DNA of 64,000 nucleotides from BPGX01 sp035405785 (lineage in GTDB: Bacteria; Bacteroidota; Bacteroidia; B-17B0; Aurantibacillaceae). Shown here one piece after another: positions 17,050 to 26,556 of the stretch. The stretch's first letter is position 1. Every line of letters begins with the position of its first letter. The notes under the pieces were generated by a model. It made no database searches. It worked only from the letters and a program-made list of their open reading frames with translations, and had not been told where the DNA came from. Location of the stretch: the NCBI GenBank assembly GCA_035405785.1, contig DAONJS010000004.1:1-64000 (forward strand), read 5' to 3'. Position numbers and translations under genes: made by a program.

Positions 17050-18498
17050 ATGGTTGAAAGACAAAAAACTATTAAGGAAAAAGTTACTGTGTCTGGTGTA
17101 GGATTACACACTGGAAAGCCCGTTAATCTTACATTTCTGCCTGCTCCGCCCAATCATTGGTTTAAATTTCAAAGAATAGATTTACCTGGTCAACCTATTA
17201 TTGATGCAGATGCTGATAATGTAGTAAGTACAGAGAGAGGCACATCTTTAGGTTTATTAGATAGTAATGGAAAATTAAAAGATAATGCAGTAGTGCATAC
17301 AACTGAACATGTATTAGCCGCACTTGTAGGAATGAATTTGGATAATTGTCTTATTCAGGTAGATGGGCCGGAAATGCCAATAATGGATGGAAGTTCAAAG
17401 CCCTTTATTGATGCTCTTCAAAAAGCAGGTGTTGTAGAACAGGATGAAGAAAGAGAATATTTTGAACTGAAAGAAAATTTGACTTATGAATGTCTGGAAA
17501 GAAAAATTGAAATGCTTGCTGTGCCACAAGAAACATATAGAATAACCGTAATGGTTGATTACAATAGTGAAGTATTAGGCACACAACATGCAAGCATGTA
17601 TCATATTGGAGAATTTATCCCAGAGATTTCAATGTGCCGCACTTTTGTTTTTTTACATGAATTAGAAGCATTATTACAACATAATTTAATCAAAGGCGGT
17701 GATTTAGATAATGCAATAGTTTTAGTTGATAAAGAACTTCCAAAAGAAAAGATAGATTACTTAAAAAAAGTTTTTCATAAAGAAAATGTTGAAGTAAAAG
17801 GTAAAGGTGTATTAAACAATACCAAATTACATTTTTACAACGAGCCCGCTCGTCATAAATTACTGGATATTGTAGGTGATATGGCATTGGTAGGAAAACA
17901 CATGAAAATTCATATATTAGCGGCTCGTCCAGGTCATTACGGCAATACGCAATTTGCAAAAAAAATTAAGGAAGTTATTAAACAACAAAAGAAAGAAGAA
18001 TTTGTTCCAAAAATACAACTGAACGCACCTGCTCTTATTGATGTAAGAGAAATTCAAAAGATATTACCACATCGTCATCCGTTTTTATTAGTAGATAGAA
18101 TTGTTGAATTAACACCTACTTATGTAGTAGGTATTCGTAATGTAACTATCAATGATTATTGGTTTCCCGGCCATTTCCCTGATGAACCTGTAATGCCCGG
18201 TGTATTGATTATAGAAGCATTAGCACAAACAGGCGGCATTTTAGCATTAAAATCTGTTCCTGATCCTGAAAATTATCAAACTTACTTTTTGAAAATTGAA
18301 AATGCTAAATTCAAACAAAAAGTAGTGCCTGGTGATACATTAGTAATGAGAATGGATTTAGCAGAACCGATTCGCAGAGGAATTTGTCACATGATTGGAA
18401 GAGCGTATGTAGGTAACAAACTTGTATGTGAAGCAGATATGTCTGCACAAATTGTAAAAGTTAGAAATATTGAACAGAAAAAACCAGTAACCGTATGA
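17050..18498 (+). CDS. lpxC/fabZ: Bifunctional LpxC deacetylase / FabZ dehydratase
   Basis: This 482-residue fusion has residues 1 to about 310 as LpxC, which removes acetate from UDP-3-O-acyl-GlcNAc, the committed lipid A step. Zinc-ligand regions are seen in HTTEHVLAALVG and ARHKLLDIVGDMALVGKH. Residues from about 325 are FabZ, the 3-hydroxyacyl-ACP dehydratase, with ILPHRHPFLLVDRI and the active-site stretch FPGHFPDEPVMPGVLIIEA. The fusion is well known in Bacteroidota. The stop overlaps the lpxA start (ATGA), so the pair is translationally coupled. LpxD is not in the window. Confidence 0.97.
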   Translation: MVERQKTIKEKVTVSGVGLHTGKPVNLTFLPAPPNHWFKFQRIDLPGQPIIDADADNVVSTERGTSLGLLDSNGKLKDNAVVHTTEHVLAALVGMNLDNCLIQVDGPEMPIMDGSSKPFIDALQKAGVVEQDEEREYFELKENLTYECLERKIEMLAVPQETYRITVMVDYNSEVLGTQHASMYHIGEFIPEISMCRTFVFLHELEALLQHNLIKGGDLDNAIVLVDKELPKEKIDYLKKVFHKENVEVKGKGVLNNTKLHFYNEPARHKLLDIVGDMALVGKHMKIHILAARPGHYGNTQFAKKIKEVIKQQKKEEFVPKIQLNAPALIDVREIQKILPHRHPFLLVDRIVELTPTYVVGIRNVTINDYWFPGHFPDEPVMPGVLIIEALAQTGGILALKSVPDPENYQTYFLKIENAKFKQKVVPGDTLVMRMDLAEPIRRGICHMIGRAYVGNKLVCEADMSAQIVKVRNIEQKKPVTV

Positions 18499-19268
18499 TT
18501 TCACCATTGGCAAGTGTAAGCCCAAAAGCACAATTAGGAAAGAATGTAACAGTATCACCTTTTGCAACTATTGAAGAAAATGTTATAATTGGTGATAATA
18601 CATGGATTGGTCCTAATGCAGTAATAATGAGTTATTCAAGAATTGGTGAAAATTGCAAGATTTTTCCTGGTGCTGTTATTGGGGCTATTCCACAAGATTT
18701 AAAATATAGTGGTGAAGAAAGCACAGTTGAAATTGGTAATAATACTACTATTAGAGAATTTGTAACTATTCACAGAGGGACAAAAGATAAAATGACTACA
18801 AAAGTTGGAGATAATTGTTTGCTGATGGCTTATGTGCATGTGGCTCATGATTGTATCATTGGAAATAATGTGATTTTAGCAAATAGTGTAGGATTGTCAG
18901 GGCATATAATTATTGAAGATTATGCTATTATTGAAGGAATGAGTGCGGCTCAACAATTTATTACAATTGGCAAACATGCTTTTGTGGGCGGTGCTTCTTT
19001 AATTAGAAAAAGTGTGCCACCTTATGTAAGATGTGCAAGAGAGCCGCTTCAATATATTGGTGTAAATTCAGTAGGATTAACTAGAAGAGGTTTTACACCA
19101 GAACAAATTAAACAAATAGAAGATATTTACAGAATTATTTATGTCAAAGGTTATAACTTACAAAATGCGCTGGAAGTTGTAGAAAAAGAAATTCCAGATT
19201 CTGTTTTCAAAAAAGAAATTTTGGATTTTATTAAAAACCAAAAAGATGGTGTTATTAAAGGGATTTAA
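18495..19268 (+). CDS. lpxA: UDP-N-acetylglucosamine acyltransferase LpxA
   Basis: This 257-residue left-handed beta-helix acyltransferase performs the first lipid A step. Hexapeptide repeats (such as NVIIGDNTWIGPNAVI) fill about residues 1-190. The catalytic histidine region is MAYVHVAHDCIIGN, and a C-terminal helical part follows (RGFTPEQIKQIEDIYRIIY). Length and motifs are standard. The start codon overlaps the stop of lpxC/fabZ, and an ABC ATPase gene follows after 11 bases. Confidence 0.96.
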   Translation: MISPLASVSPKAQLGKNVTVSPFATIEENVIIGDNTWIGPNAVIMSYSRIGENCKIFPGAVIGAIPQDLKYSGEESTVEIGNNTTIREFVTIHRGTKDKMTTKVGDNCLLMAYVHVAHDCIIGNNVILANSVGLSGHIIIEDYAIIEGMSAAQQFITIGKHAFVGGASLIRKSVPPYVRCAREPLQYIGVNSVGLTRRGFTPEQIKQIEDIYRIIYVKGYNLQNALEVVEKEIPDSVFKKEILDFIKNQKDGVIKGI

Positions 19269-19279
19269 TAATTAATTGA

Positions 19280-19894
19280 ATGCAAATTCCATCTATTCAC
19301 TTAAAATCTGTTTCCAAAAAATTTAATAAGTATTACTTATATAAAAACATTTCACTTGATATATTTCCCCAAGATAAAATTTCAATTACTGGTAATAATG
19401 GTTCTGGGAAATCAACATTACTCAAAATAATAATAGGACTTGTAACCCCTAATGATGGCAATATAGAGTATATTATCAATGAAAAAAAATTAGAAAAAAA
19501 ATACTGGCATCAGTTGGTAAGCGTTGCGGCACCATATATGAATATATCAGAAGATTTTACAGTTAATGAATTAATTGAACATTTGAGTGTATTTAGAAAA
19601 TTTCAATTATCAAAAAATGAAATGCTTTCAAAATTAGAATTAGATAAACATTTAGATAAGCCGATTAAATTTTTTTCAAGTGGAATGAAACAAAAAACAA
19701 GATTATTGTTAGCCATATTAGATTGTGCCCCAGTATTGCTATTAGATGAACCGTTAAGTAATTTAGATGAAAAAAATGCTCAATGGTATTCAGAAATGAT
19801 TCAAAAATTTGCAATGAACAAAACTATATTAGTTTTCTCAAATTCATTAGAAAAAGAATATTTCTTTTGTGATAAACATTTCTCTTTGTCGTGA
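19280..19894 (+). CDS. Stand-alone ABC transporter ATP-binding protein
   Basis: This 204-residue ATPase has Walker A GNNGSGKSTLLK (about residue 40), a signature-like FSSGMKQKTRLLLAIL, and Walker B VLLLDEPLSNLD. The last part, after LVFSNSLEKEYFF, is short and lacks an obvious switch histidine. It resembles CcmA-like small ATPases. No permease gene is adjacent, so its partner must be elsewhere. It sits at the end of the lipid A operon and is convergent with the SDR gene. A role in heme or envelope lipid export is possible, but nothing in the sequence decides. Confidence 0.8.
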   Translation: MQIPSIHLKSVSKKFNKYYLYKNISLDIFPQDKISITGNNGSGKSTLLKIIIGLVTPNDGNIEYIINEKKLEKKYWHQLVSVAAPYMNISEDFTVNELIEHLSVFRKFQLSKNEMLSKLELDKHLDKPIKFFSSGMKQKTRLLLAILDCAPVLLLDEPLSNLDEKNAQWYSEMIQKFAMNKTILVFSNSLEKEYFFCDKHFSLS

Positions 19895-20063
19895 ATTTTT
19901 CTATATGGTGTTCTTACTATATAATTATCCGCAGTATACAAAGCACATTAAGAATTTTTAATGCTATAAATTGTAATAAATTTAAAGATAATTCAAAAGA
20001 ATAAACTTTGCGACTTCTTTGTAGTAAAAATTTTAGTTGTTGCTTTTTTAGTAAAGAATGCTT

Positions 20064-20858
20064 TTAATATGGTGATTGTCGGCGGATAATCCAGTTAAAT
20101 ATTTTGGGAAAAAATCTTTTGAGATATACTGTGAGTAATTCTGTTTTTCCAACAAGTATCTCTTCTTTTTGAGATGCTATGCCTTTCAAAATCTTGATAG
20201 CCGCATCTTCTGCACTCATTGCATTTTGATGGCTTTCATCCATTCTATTGTGCTGATGACCTTGTGGACCAATTGCATTTAATGATATATTTGTTTTAAC
20301 CTTGCCAGGACAAACTATGGTAACTTTAATGCCTTGTTTTTCATATTCTAATCTTAATGATTCAAAGTATCCATATAATGCGTGTTTGGCCGCACTGTAT
20401 GTGCTTCTTAAATAAAAACCAAATTTTCCTGCAATACTACTTACTACTACAATGTGTCCAAAATTTTGTTGTAACATAAATGGCAACACGCTTCTGGTCA
20501 ATTTTGTATGTGCAAAATAATTTATTTCAAAAAGTTGTCTTTCAATTTCTTCAGTAGTTTCTAAAACCTTTGACCTCTGGCTCATCCCGCCATTATTGAT
20601 TAAAATATCAATTCTTCCAAAAGTTTGAATAACCTTCTTTGTTAATTCTTCAGCATCAAAATTTGATAAATCAAATGGTAAGATTAAAATTCTGTTTGAC
20701 GAACATTGTGATGCTATTTCTGATAATTTATTTTCGTTCCTTGCAGATAATACAAGTTTAGCTGAAGTATTTGTAATTAAATATCTTGCAATAGCTTCGC
20801 CTATTCCTGATGATGCACCTGTAATCCAAATAACTTTATCATTAAAATACTTTTGCAT
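20064..20858 (-). CDS. SDR family oxidoreductase
   Basis: This 264-residue classical short-chain dehydrogenase has the NAD(P) motif TGASSGIGEAIA (about residue 14), NNGGMSQRS in place of the usual NNAG, catalytic Ser in VVSSIAGKFG and YSAAKHALYGY (Tyr-x-x-x-Lys, about residue 155). The C-terminus has a hydrophobic/basic tail (YLKRFFPKIFNWIIRRQ) that may touch the membrane. It resembles DltE/11-beta-HSD-like Bacteroidota enzymes of unknown substrate. It is last in a minus-strand run, 1 base after the GT9 gene. Confidence 0.88.
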   Translation of the reverse strand: MQKYFNDKVIWITGASSGIGEAIARYLITNTSAKLVLSARNENKLSEIASQCSSNRILILPFDLSNFDAEELTKKVIQTFGRIDILINNGGMSQRSKVLETTEEIERQLFEINYFAHTKLTRSVLPFMLQQNFGHIVVVSSIAGKFGFYLRSTYSAAKHALYGYFESLRLEYEKQGIKVTIVCPGKVKTNISLNAIGPQGHQHNRMDESHQNAMSAEDAAIKILKGIASQKEEILVGKTELLTVYLKRFFPKIFNWIIRRQSPY

Positions 20859-20859
20859 A

Positions 20860-21891
20860 TTAATTTGATTGATTGAAAATTTGATGTATAATATCTCTCA
20901 CTTGTTCAGGAGAGATGGATTGAATGCAATGGCAAGATTCTGGAGATTTTTTGCAGTCATTACACTCAATGGGTTTTTGTAATACAATGGCATTGTTTCC
21001 AAGCGGTGCCCATCTTCCTGCGTGCATAGGGCGAATGGAAGGAAATAATCCAATTGCATATTTTCCAAGTGTTGCAGCAATATGCAAAGTTCCAGTGCTT
21101 GCGGCTATTAGTGCATCACATTCATTGATGAGTGATAATAATTCTTGTAATGATGTTTTTCCTACAAAATTCAATACATCTGGACATTCATAAAAAATTT
21201 GTTTTAAATAGGGTTCTTCATTTTTTGTCCCTGTAATGATGATTTGATAATCTTTTTTATTTAATTGATGAATAAGTTTGATATAATTTTCAATAGGCCA
21301 TTCTCTTGCACTGCCTTTTGATTTAGGATGAATAATAATTTTAAATGCTTTTTCAGATAACAATGATTTTAAATGATTTGATAAAGGTGGAATGTTTTTC
21401 CAATGATACATTTGCTTTAAATCATCTAATGATGGAATATCAGTAAAACCTAATGGTTTAAGGAGTTTAAAATTAAGTTGTGCTTCATGTAAATCAGAAT
21501 TTTTTCTTGTAAAGGATACTAATTGATTACAAAATAACCAATTATATAAACGATGAGATGTAGCAATACGAACTGGTATTTTTAATTTGAATAACAATTT
21601 GCTTATTTCAAATGTTGGAAAAACAATAATTGCAGTATGGATATTATAATGAGAAAAAATATTTTTTGTCTGATTGAATGTAAGATTTTGAATTTCGTTG
21701 TAAATTATGATTTCATCAATAGTTTGAATATGTTGAAGAATGGGGGCTGTATAAGATGAGCATAAAAAGATAATTTTATTTTTCGGAAAATGCTTTTTCA
21801 GGAAAGTAGTTAATGGAATTGTAAGCATTACATCGCCTATGCTATCAGTTCTTGAAATGAGAATAGATGTATTTTCAGGTATTGAAATCAT
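20860..21891 (-). CDS. Glycosyltransferase family 9 (heptosyltransferase-like)
   Basis: This 343-residue GT-B enzyme of the ADP-heptose:LPS heptosyltransferase family has RTDSIGDVMLTIPL at the N-terminus and a C-terminal nucleotide-sugar site with IIHPKSKGSAREWPIENY and AASTGTLHIAATLGKYAIGLFP. Near the end are four clustered cysteines (CNDCKKSPESCHC), unusual as a tight group and possibly a metal site. It probably adds a sugar to lipopolysaccharide or another envelope glycan. It is in a minus-strand operon between tadA and the SDR gene. Confidence 0.9.
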   Translation of the reverse strand: MISIPENTSILISRTDSIGDVMLTIPLTTFLKKHFPKNKIIFLCSSYTAPILQHIQTIDEIIIYNEIQNLTFNQTKNIFSHYNIHTAIIVFPTFEISKLLFKLKIPVRIATSHRLYNWLFCNQLVSFTRKNSDLHEAQLNFKLLKPLGFTDIPSLDDLKQMYHWKNIPPLSNHLKSLLSEKAFKIIIHPKSKGSAREWPIENYIKLIHQLNKKDYQIIITGTKNEEPYLKQIFYECPDVLNFVGKTSLQELLSLINECDALIAASTGTLHIAATLGKYAIGLFPSIRPMHAGRWAPLGNNAIVLQKPIECNDCKKSPESCHCIQSISPEQVRDIIHQIFNQSN

Positions 21892-21894
21892 AAT

Positions 21895-22344
21895 TTACTT
21901 TCTTCTTTCTGCAAAAAATTTTTGCAAAATTGTTTTGCATTCATCGGCGAGAACGCCTTTGATAACCTGTGTTTTTGGATGAAGTATGTTTTCAGAAAAT
22001 AATGAGTATCCTTTTTTCAAATCATAAGCCCCATATACAAGCGTTGATATTTGTGCCCACGCAAGAGCACCTGCACACATAGGGCAGGGTTCAAGTGTTA
22101 CATAAATAGTGCATTCAGTAAGATATTTTCCACCAATATAGTTTGTAGCGGCTGTGATGGCTTGAATTTCGGCGTGTGCTGTAACATCCTGTAATTGTTC
22201 AGTAAGATTATGTGATCTTGCAATGATTTTGTTGTTCCAAACTATAATAGCCCCAACTGGCACTTCATTTTTTTGATATGCCTTTTCGGCTTCTTTTAGT
22301 GCCTCATTCATAAAATACTCATGATCTCTTATGGGCATTGACAT
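21895..22344 (-). CDS. tadA: tRNA adenosine(34) deaminase TadA
   Basis: This 149-residue zinc deaminase converts A34 to inosine in tRNA-Arg. Zinc and catalytic residues are visible in HAEIQAI (His and Glu) and PCPMCAGAL (two Cys). The ending CKTILQKFFAERRK is typical of TadA rather than guanine deaminase. The start overlaps the end of the upstream hypothetical gene by 16 bases; an ATG two codons later is an alternative. Confidence 0.92.
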   Translation of the reverse strand: MSMPIRDHEYFMNEALKEAEKAYQKNEVPVGAIIVWNNKIIARSHNLTEQLQDVTAHAEIQAITAATNYIGGKYLTECTIYVTLEPCPMCAGALAWAQISTLVYGAYDLKKGYSLFSENILHPKTQVIKGVLADECKTILQKFFAERRK

Positions 22345-22724
22345 TTGGTATTATTTTGAAAAATAATTTCTGTTATGATAGTTTTTTCTTCACAATCATG
22401 CACTAATAAATGATAAGGATAAAATTTTTGAAATTTTTCTTTGGGTTGTAAATAATAGATTCTGCAAGGTTTTTCACGGGGTTTACTTTTATCAAAATTA
22501 ACTTCAAAAAATTCTAATTCATTTTTTAATTGCTGCGGATCTTTCTGGATGCATTTTAATTGACACTTTACATATTCATTCACTTTAAATGTTTGTCTGT
22601 TTAGTTCAGCCATTTTTACCTCGCTTAATGAAACACAACTTCTGTTTCCAAAAAAAACATATACCATTAACAAGCCAATTAAAAAACCAATCATGTATAA
22701 TTTTAGTCGTTCCTGAAATTTCAT
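22329..22724 (-). CDS. Hypothetical protein with N-terminal membrane anchor
   Basis: This 131-residue protein has one hydrophobic segment (about residues 10-26, YMIGFLIGLLMVYVFFG) and then a soluble part with several cysteines (CVS, CQLKC, CRIYY, HDCEEK, CQCP). The layout resembles small DUF4258-type proteins of Bacteroidota, but this is not certain. It lies between bshC and tadA, overlapping tadA by 16 bases and leaving 2 bases to bshC, so it is co-transcribed. The paired cysteines suggest a disulfide or metal role; the function is unknown. Confidence 0.75.
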   Translation of the reverse strand: MKFQERLKLYMIGFLIGLLMVYVFFGNRSCVSLSEVKMAELNRQTFKVNEYVKCQLKCIQKDPQQLKNELEFFEVNFDKSKPREKPCRIYYLQPKEKFQKFYPYHLLVHDCEEKTIITEIIFQNNTKCQCP

Positions 22725-22726
22725 AT

Positions 22727-24337
22727 TTATTGTGTTTTTATAATTTTGAAAGAAAAATTTTCATCTAAATTTACAGTGCAAACAGATATTGTATTTGAAA
22801 TAAATTCTTTTATTGTAGAGCATTTACTGATATTGAAAATATAAGAAAAATTGTAAACTCTGTCTTGCATTATATTATTTGGAAAAAAATTATCATAAAT
22901 TGATTCTATTTGATTAACGATGATTTGATTTTTTTGTTTGATACTTTTATTGAGTTTATGTTCTATGTTTTCAATGGCTTTTAGTGTTTTTACTTCCTCT
23001 GCTGTTACATAAGAAATTATAGGTTTTTCAATGGGTTCTGTTATTTTTTTAATTTGATTAAAAATCTCTTGAATCTTATTTTTTTCATCATCTAAATTCA
23101 CACTTAAATTTTGTTTGTCTAAAACAGATTGAATCAATTTATTTTTATCATTTTCAAAAATATCATTGTATAAAATAGATAGTTTTTCAATTTTATTTTG
23201 AATAGATGATGGAACGAAAAATAAAATAGGTCTTTGAATAATAAGTGGATAAAATATATTATGCTTTTCAAAGACATTAGATAATTCCAACCAATAAGCC
23301 AATTCAGCAGATCCACCAATGTATGCAATGTTAGGTAAAATGCTTTGTTGATATAATGGACGCAATAATACATTTGGACTAAATAATTCGGGATGATTAT
23401 TTAGTAATGACTTTAATTCGTTTTCTGTAAAAGTTATTGTTGAGTTTTTTAATACATATTGATTCTCATTTTTTTGAATGAGAAATCTTTGATTGTCGTA
23501 AAATAAAAATGTATTGATTGGTCTTGGATTGACCTGTATATCATATTTTTTTTCAATCAATTTTTGAGTGGTAAATTCAATATCCTGATAAATTTTATTT
23601 TCAAAAATATCTTTGTAAAAAACATCATTGAATTGGGATTTAAATTTATTTTCATTAGCATCAATTATGACAATTCCTTCATTGCCAAAAAGTTCATTAA
23701 TTAAATATCTTGTGGCATCTACATAAGAGTTGTGGTTTAAATATGCTTTTTCAAAAAGGTTTAAAAATTCTTCAGTGAAAAAATCAGAAGATTTCATCTG
23801 TTGATATACCTCTTCCAATCCCTTTGTTGATAAAGTAAACACAGGATTATTACGAGAAGAGATATTCCATTTGAATAAATTATCTTTGAAATAAAAATGA
23901 TTAATTTCTTCAATGTCGTGATCTTCGGACGCTAACCAAAAAACTGGGACAAAATTATATTCAGGAAAAATTTTTTTTAATTGATAACTTAATTGTATAA
24001 CGCTTGCAATTTTGATAATCACATAAAACGGACCTGTAAATAAACACAATTGATGTCCGGTAGTAATGGTAAATGTATTATCTTGTTTAAGTAATTCAAT
24101 GTTTTCAAGTGTTATAGGTGTAGTATTGCTAACTGATTTTGCTTGATTTAATAGTATTGATGTTAATTGTTCTCTATTCCATTTATAATTTTTGATTTTG
24201 TTTAAAGTATTTTGAAATCCAGATTTATCAGGATATTCATAGTAATACTTTTTATCTAATTTTTTATTTAGATAATCAAAAACAAGAGAAGAAAAATATC
24301 TTTGAGAAATGGGAGTGGATATTGATTGAAAAGACAT
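22727..24337 (-). CDS. bshC: Bacillithiol biosynthesis cysteine-adding enzyme BshC
   Basis: This protein of about 536 residues is responsible for adding cysteine to glucosaminyl-malate, the last step of bacillithiol synthesis. Family segments seen are TITTGHQLCLFTGPFYVIIK, VPVFWLASEDHDIEEI and LRPLYQQSILPNIAYIGGSAELAYW. The C-terminal half includes a coiled-coil region (about residues 395-470). ATG 24337 is chosen because it gives a normal N-terminus (MSFQSISTPISQRYFS) 4 bases after the upp stop; an ATG at 24376 lies inside upp. BshA is encoded at 29010 and BshB is not in the window. Confidence 0.93.
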   Translation of the reverse strand: MSFQSISTPISQRYFSSLVFDYLNKKLDKKYYYEYPDKSGFQNTLNKIKNYKWNREQLTSILLNQAKSVSNTTPITLENIELLKQDNTFTITTGHQLCLFTGPFYVIIKIASVIQLSYQLKKIFPEYNFVPVFWLASEDHDIEEINHFYFKDNLFKWNISSRNNPVFTLSTKGLEEVYQQMKSSDFFTEEFLNLFEKAYLNHNSYVDATRYLINELFGNEGIVIIDANENKFKSQFNDVFYKDIFENKIYQDIEFTTQKLIEKKYDIQVNPRPINTFLFYDNQRFLIQKNENQYVLKNSTITFTENELKSLLNNHPELFSPNVLLRPLYQQSILPNIAYIGGSAELAYWLELSNVFEKHNIFYPLIIQRPILFFVPSSIQNKIEKLSILYNDIFENDKNKLIQSVLDKQNLSVNLDDEKNKIQEIFNQIKKITEPIEKPIISYVTAEEVKTLKAIENIEHKLNKSIKQKNQIIVNQIESIYDNFFPNNIMQDRVYNFSYIFNISKCSTIKEFISNTISVCTVNLDENFSFKIIKTQ

Positions 24338-24341
24338 TGAA

Positions 24342-24992
24342 TTAGAGTTTTTCGCCAAATGCAAGGTCACCTGCATCGCCTAAACCGGGAACTATATATG
24401 CTGTAGAAGTTAGTTCATCATCAATAGCACCACACCATATAGTGTAATTAATATCCGGCATATTTTTTTTGAGATAATCAATACCTTGCTTACTGGCAAT
24501 AGCACAAACTATGTGTGTGTGTTTGGGTTTTCCTCTATCTAACAGTGCTTTGAATGTAAGCACAAAAGAAGATCCAGTGGCAAGCATTGGATCGCATAAA
24601 ATAAGCACTCTGTTATCTAATGAAGGAGAAGAAACATATTCTAATGCAATATCAAATGAATGGTCTTTATGATGTTTTCTGTATGCACTGATAAAAGCAT
24701 TATCTGCTTTATCAAAGATATTCAAAATACCTTCGTGCATTGGTAATCCAGCACGGAGAATAGTTCCAACAATAGGTTGATTTAGCAAAACTTTTGAATC
24801 TGCAATACCTAAAGGTGTAGTAACTGGAATATTTTTGTATTCAAGTTCTTTTGAAATTTCAATAGCAATAACCTGTGCGATTCGTTCTAAATTTTTACGA
24901 AAACGCCATCTGTCTTTTTGAATTTCAACATCACGAATTTCTGCAATGTATTGATTGATAATAGAATTACTTAATGATAAATTATGGACCAT
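24342..24992 (-). CDS. upp: Uracil phosphoribosyltransferase
   Basis: This 216-residue salvage enzyme makes UMP from uracil and PRPP. The PRPP loop CDPMLATGSSFVLTF (about residue 132) and the uracil-binding C-terminus YIVPGLGDAGDLAFGEKL are present, as is PIVGTILRAGLPMHEG. Length is standard. It is immediately upstream of bshC and downstream of the TPR/PD40 gene (3-base gap), all on the minus strand. Confidence 0.95.
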   Translation of the reverse strand: MVHNLSLSNSIINQYIAEIRDVEIQKDRWRFRKNLERIAQVIAIEISKELEYKNIPVTTPLGIADSKVLLNQPIVGTILRAGLPMHEGILNIFDKADNAFISAYRKHHKDHSFDIALEYVSSPSLDNRVLILCDPMLATGSSFVLTFKALLDRGKPKHTHIVCAIASKQGIDYLKKNMPDINYTIWCGAIDDELTSTAYIVPGLGDAGDLAFGEKL

Positions 24993-24995
24993 ATT

Positions 24996-26543
24996 TTATT
25001 TATTTAGTTGAATGTTGTGTGTAATTTCAGATTGAAAAGATGATTTATCTAAAATTTCTAATTTTGATTCATAAGTTTTATATCCTGAATATTCTGCAGT
25101 TAATTTATATTTTCCGGGTGGTAAAATTATTACATATCTGCCTGTATTTGGATTTGGCACATAGTTTCCAATCAAGTCGCCGTTATTTAATTGTTTAACT
25201 TGAATGAAAACATCTCTTAAATCCTGAATAGGAGGATTGGCTTTTATTTCACCTGTAATTAAAGTAAATTCTGGTTCTTCATCATTAAAGATAACTCTGT
25301 AAATATCATAATCACCTTCTGAATTTCCTCGCACGCTTGCAATATAGCCATATCTGCCATTTTTAGATATTCTAAAGTTCATATCATCATAAGATGTATT
25401 GATAGGATAGCCAATGTTTTTAGGATTTTCAAATTTATTAGTTTCAGGATTTCTGACTGCTTTAAAGATATCATATCCGCCCATACTTCCGTGTCCTTTT
25501 GAACTAAAAAAGAGAGATTTTTCATCAGGAGAAAGGTTAGGAAAATCTTCATCATATTCTGTGTTGATAGATGGGCCAAGGTTTTCAGGTTCTAACCATT
25601 TACCATTGAGATAACGGCATACATAAATATCTGTGCCACCATAGCCACCTTTTCTATTACTTGCAAAATATATTTCAGTGCCTTCATTATTAATAGATGC
25701 CGCAATTACATCACCTGAAGAATTGATAGAAGAAGGAAGTGGTTCTAATTTTTGAAACTTATTTTGTTGTTCATTAAACTTGCTGAAATATAATTTTCCA
25801 TTTTTATGAATGATTAAAATTTTTCCATTTGAACTCATACCTACCACTTCTTCGCCGCTATTGCCCTTACAAACTGGTTCGCCTATAACAGATGCTTCAG
25901 AATATTCACCATTTTTTTCATTTGATATAAAAATAGAATTGGGATATTGTCCATTAGGTAACTTTTCAATTTTATTATTTAATGGACGATTTGAATTAAA
26001 TACCAAAAAACTTTCTTTTTCATCTACAAATGGATAAAAATCTGCATACTCGCTATTAATGTTTTTGCCCAAATTTTGAAATGTAACATTTACTGGATAT
26101 TTGACTAACTCACGGGCATTAAAACAATGTTGAATTTCTAAATCAACTAATTTCAAATTTTCCGGACTACCTTTGCCATTGTTTTTGAACTTTTGAAAAT
26201 ATTCAATGGCTTCTGCAAATCTGTTAGCATATTGATAAGCACGGGCTAATAAAAATTCTGCATTAGGATTGTGATTTTCTGATTTTACTACATTTTCAAG
26301 ATAAGGAATGGCTTTTGTTTTATTGATATTAGTGTTCAAATAACATACTGCTATATTATATTGATATTCTAAATTTTTAGGATTAACCTGATATAACTGA
26401 AGCCAATCATCCAATGCTTCATCAAAATTCTCATTTATCATTTTTTCTTTGGCGGCTTCAATTAATTTTTTTTCATCAATGTTTTGTGCAAATACAAAAA
26501 CATTAACTATTAATGTGAAAAATAAAAAAGTGAAAACTTTCAT
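24996..26543 (-). CDS. Secreted TPR / PD40 beta-propeller protein (PorE-like without OmpA domain)
   Basis: This secreted protein of about 515 residues has a signal peptide (FTFLFFTLIVNVFVFAQ), TPR-like helices to about residue 140, WD40-like PD40 strands (repeats such as IYFASNRKGGYGGTDIYVC and LFFSSKGHGSMGGYDIFKA, about 200-410), and a C-terminal carboxypeptidase-regulatory-like fold (GRYVIILPPGKYKLTAEYSGY). The start at 26543 is chosen over 26579 because a -7 element (26557-26564) would place the transcript start inside the longer form. Related type IX secretion proteins end in an OmpA domain; this one does not. Confidence 0.82.
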   Translation of the reverse strand: MKVFTFLFFTLIVNVFVFAQNIDEKKLIEAAKEKMINENFDEALDDWLQLYQVNPKNLEYQYNIAVCYLNTNINKTKAIPYLENVVKSENHNPNAEFLLARAYQYANRFAEAIEYFQKFKNNGKGSPENLKLVDLEIQHCFNARELVKYPVNVTFQNLGKNINSEYADFYPFVDEKESFLVFNSNRPLNNKIEKLPNGQYPNSIFISNEKNGEYSEASVIGEPVCKGNSGEEVVGMSSNGKILIIHKNGKLYFSKFNEQQNKFQKLEPLPSSINSSGDVIAASINNEGTEIYFASNRKGGYGGTDIYVCRYLNGKWLEPENLGPSINTEYDEDFPNLSPDEKSLFFSSKGHGSMGGYDIFKAVRNPETNKFENPKNIGYPINTSYDDMNFRISKNGRYGYIASVRGNSEGDYDIYRVIFNDEEPEFTLITGEIKANPPIQDLRDVFIQVKQLNNGDLIGNYVPNPNTGRYVIILPPGKYKLTAEYSGYKTYESKLEILDKSSFQSEITHNIQLNK

Positions 26544-26556
26544 ATCATTTTTTTGG

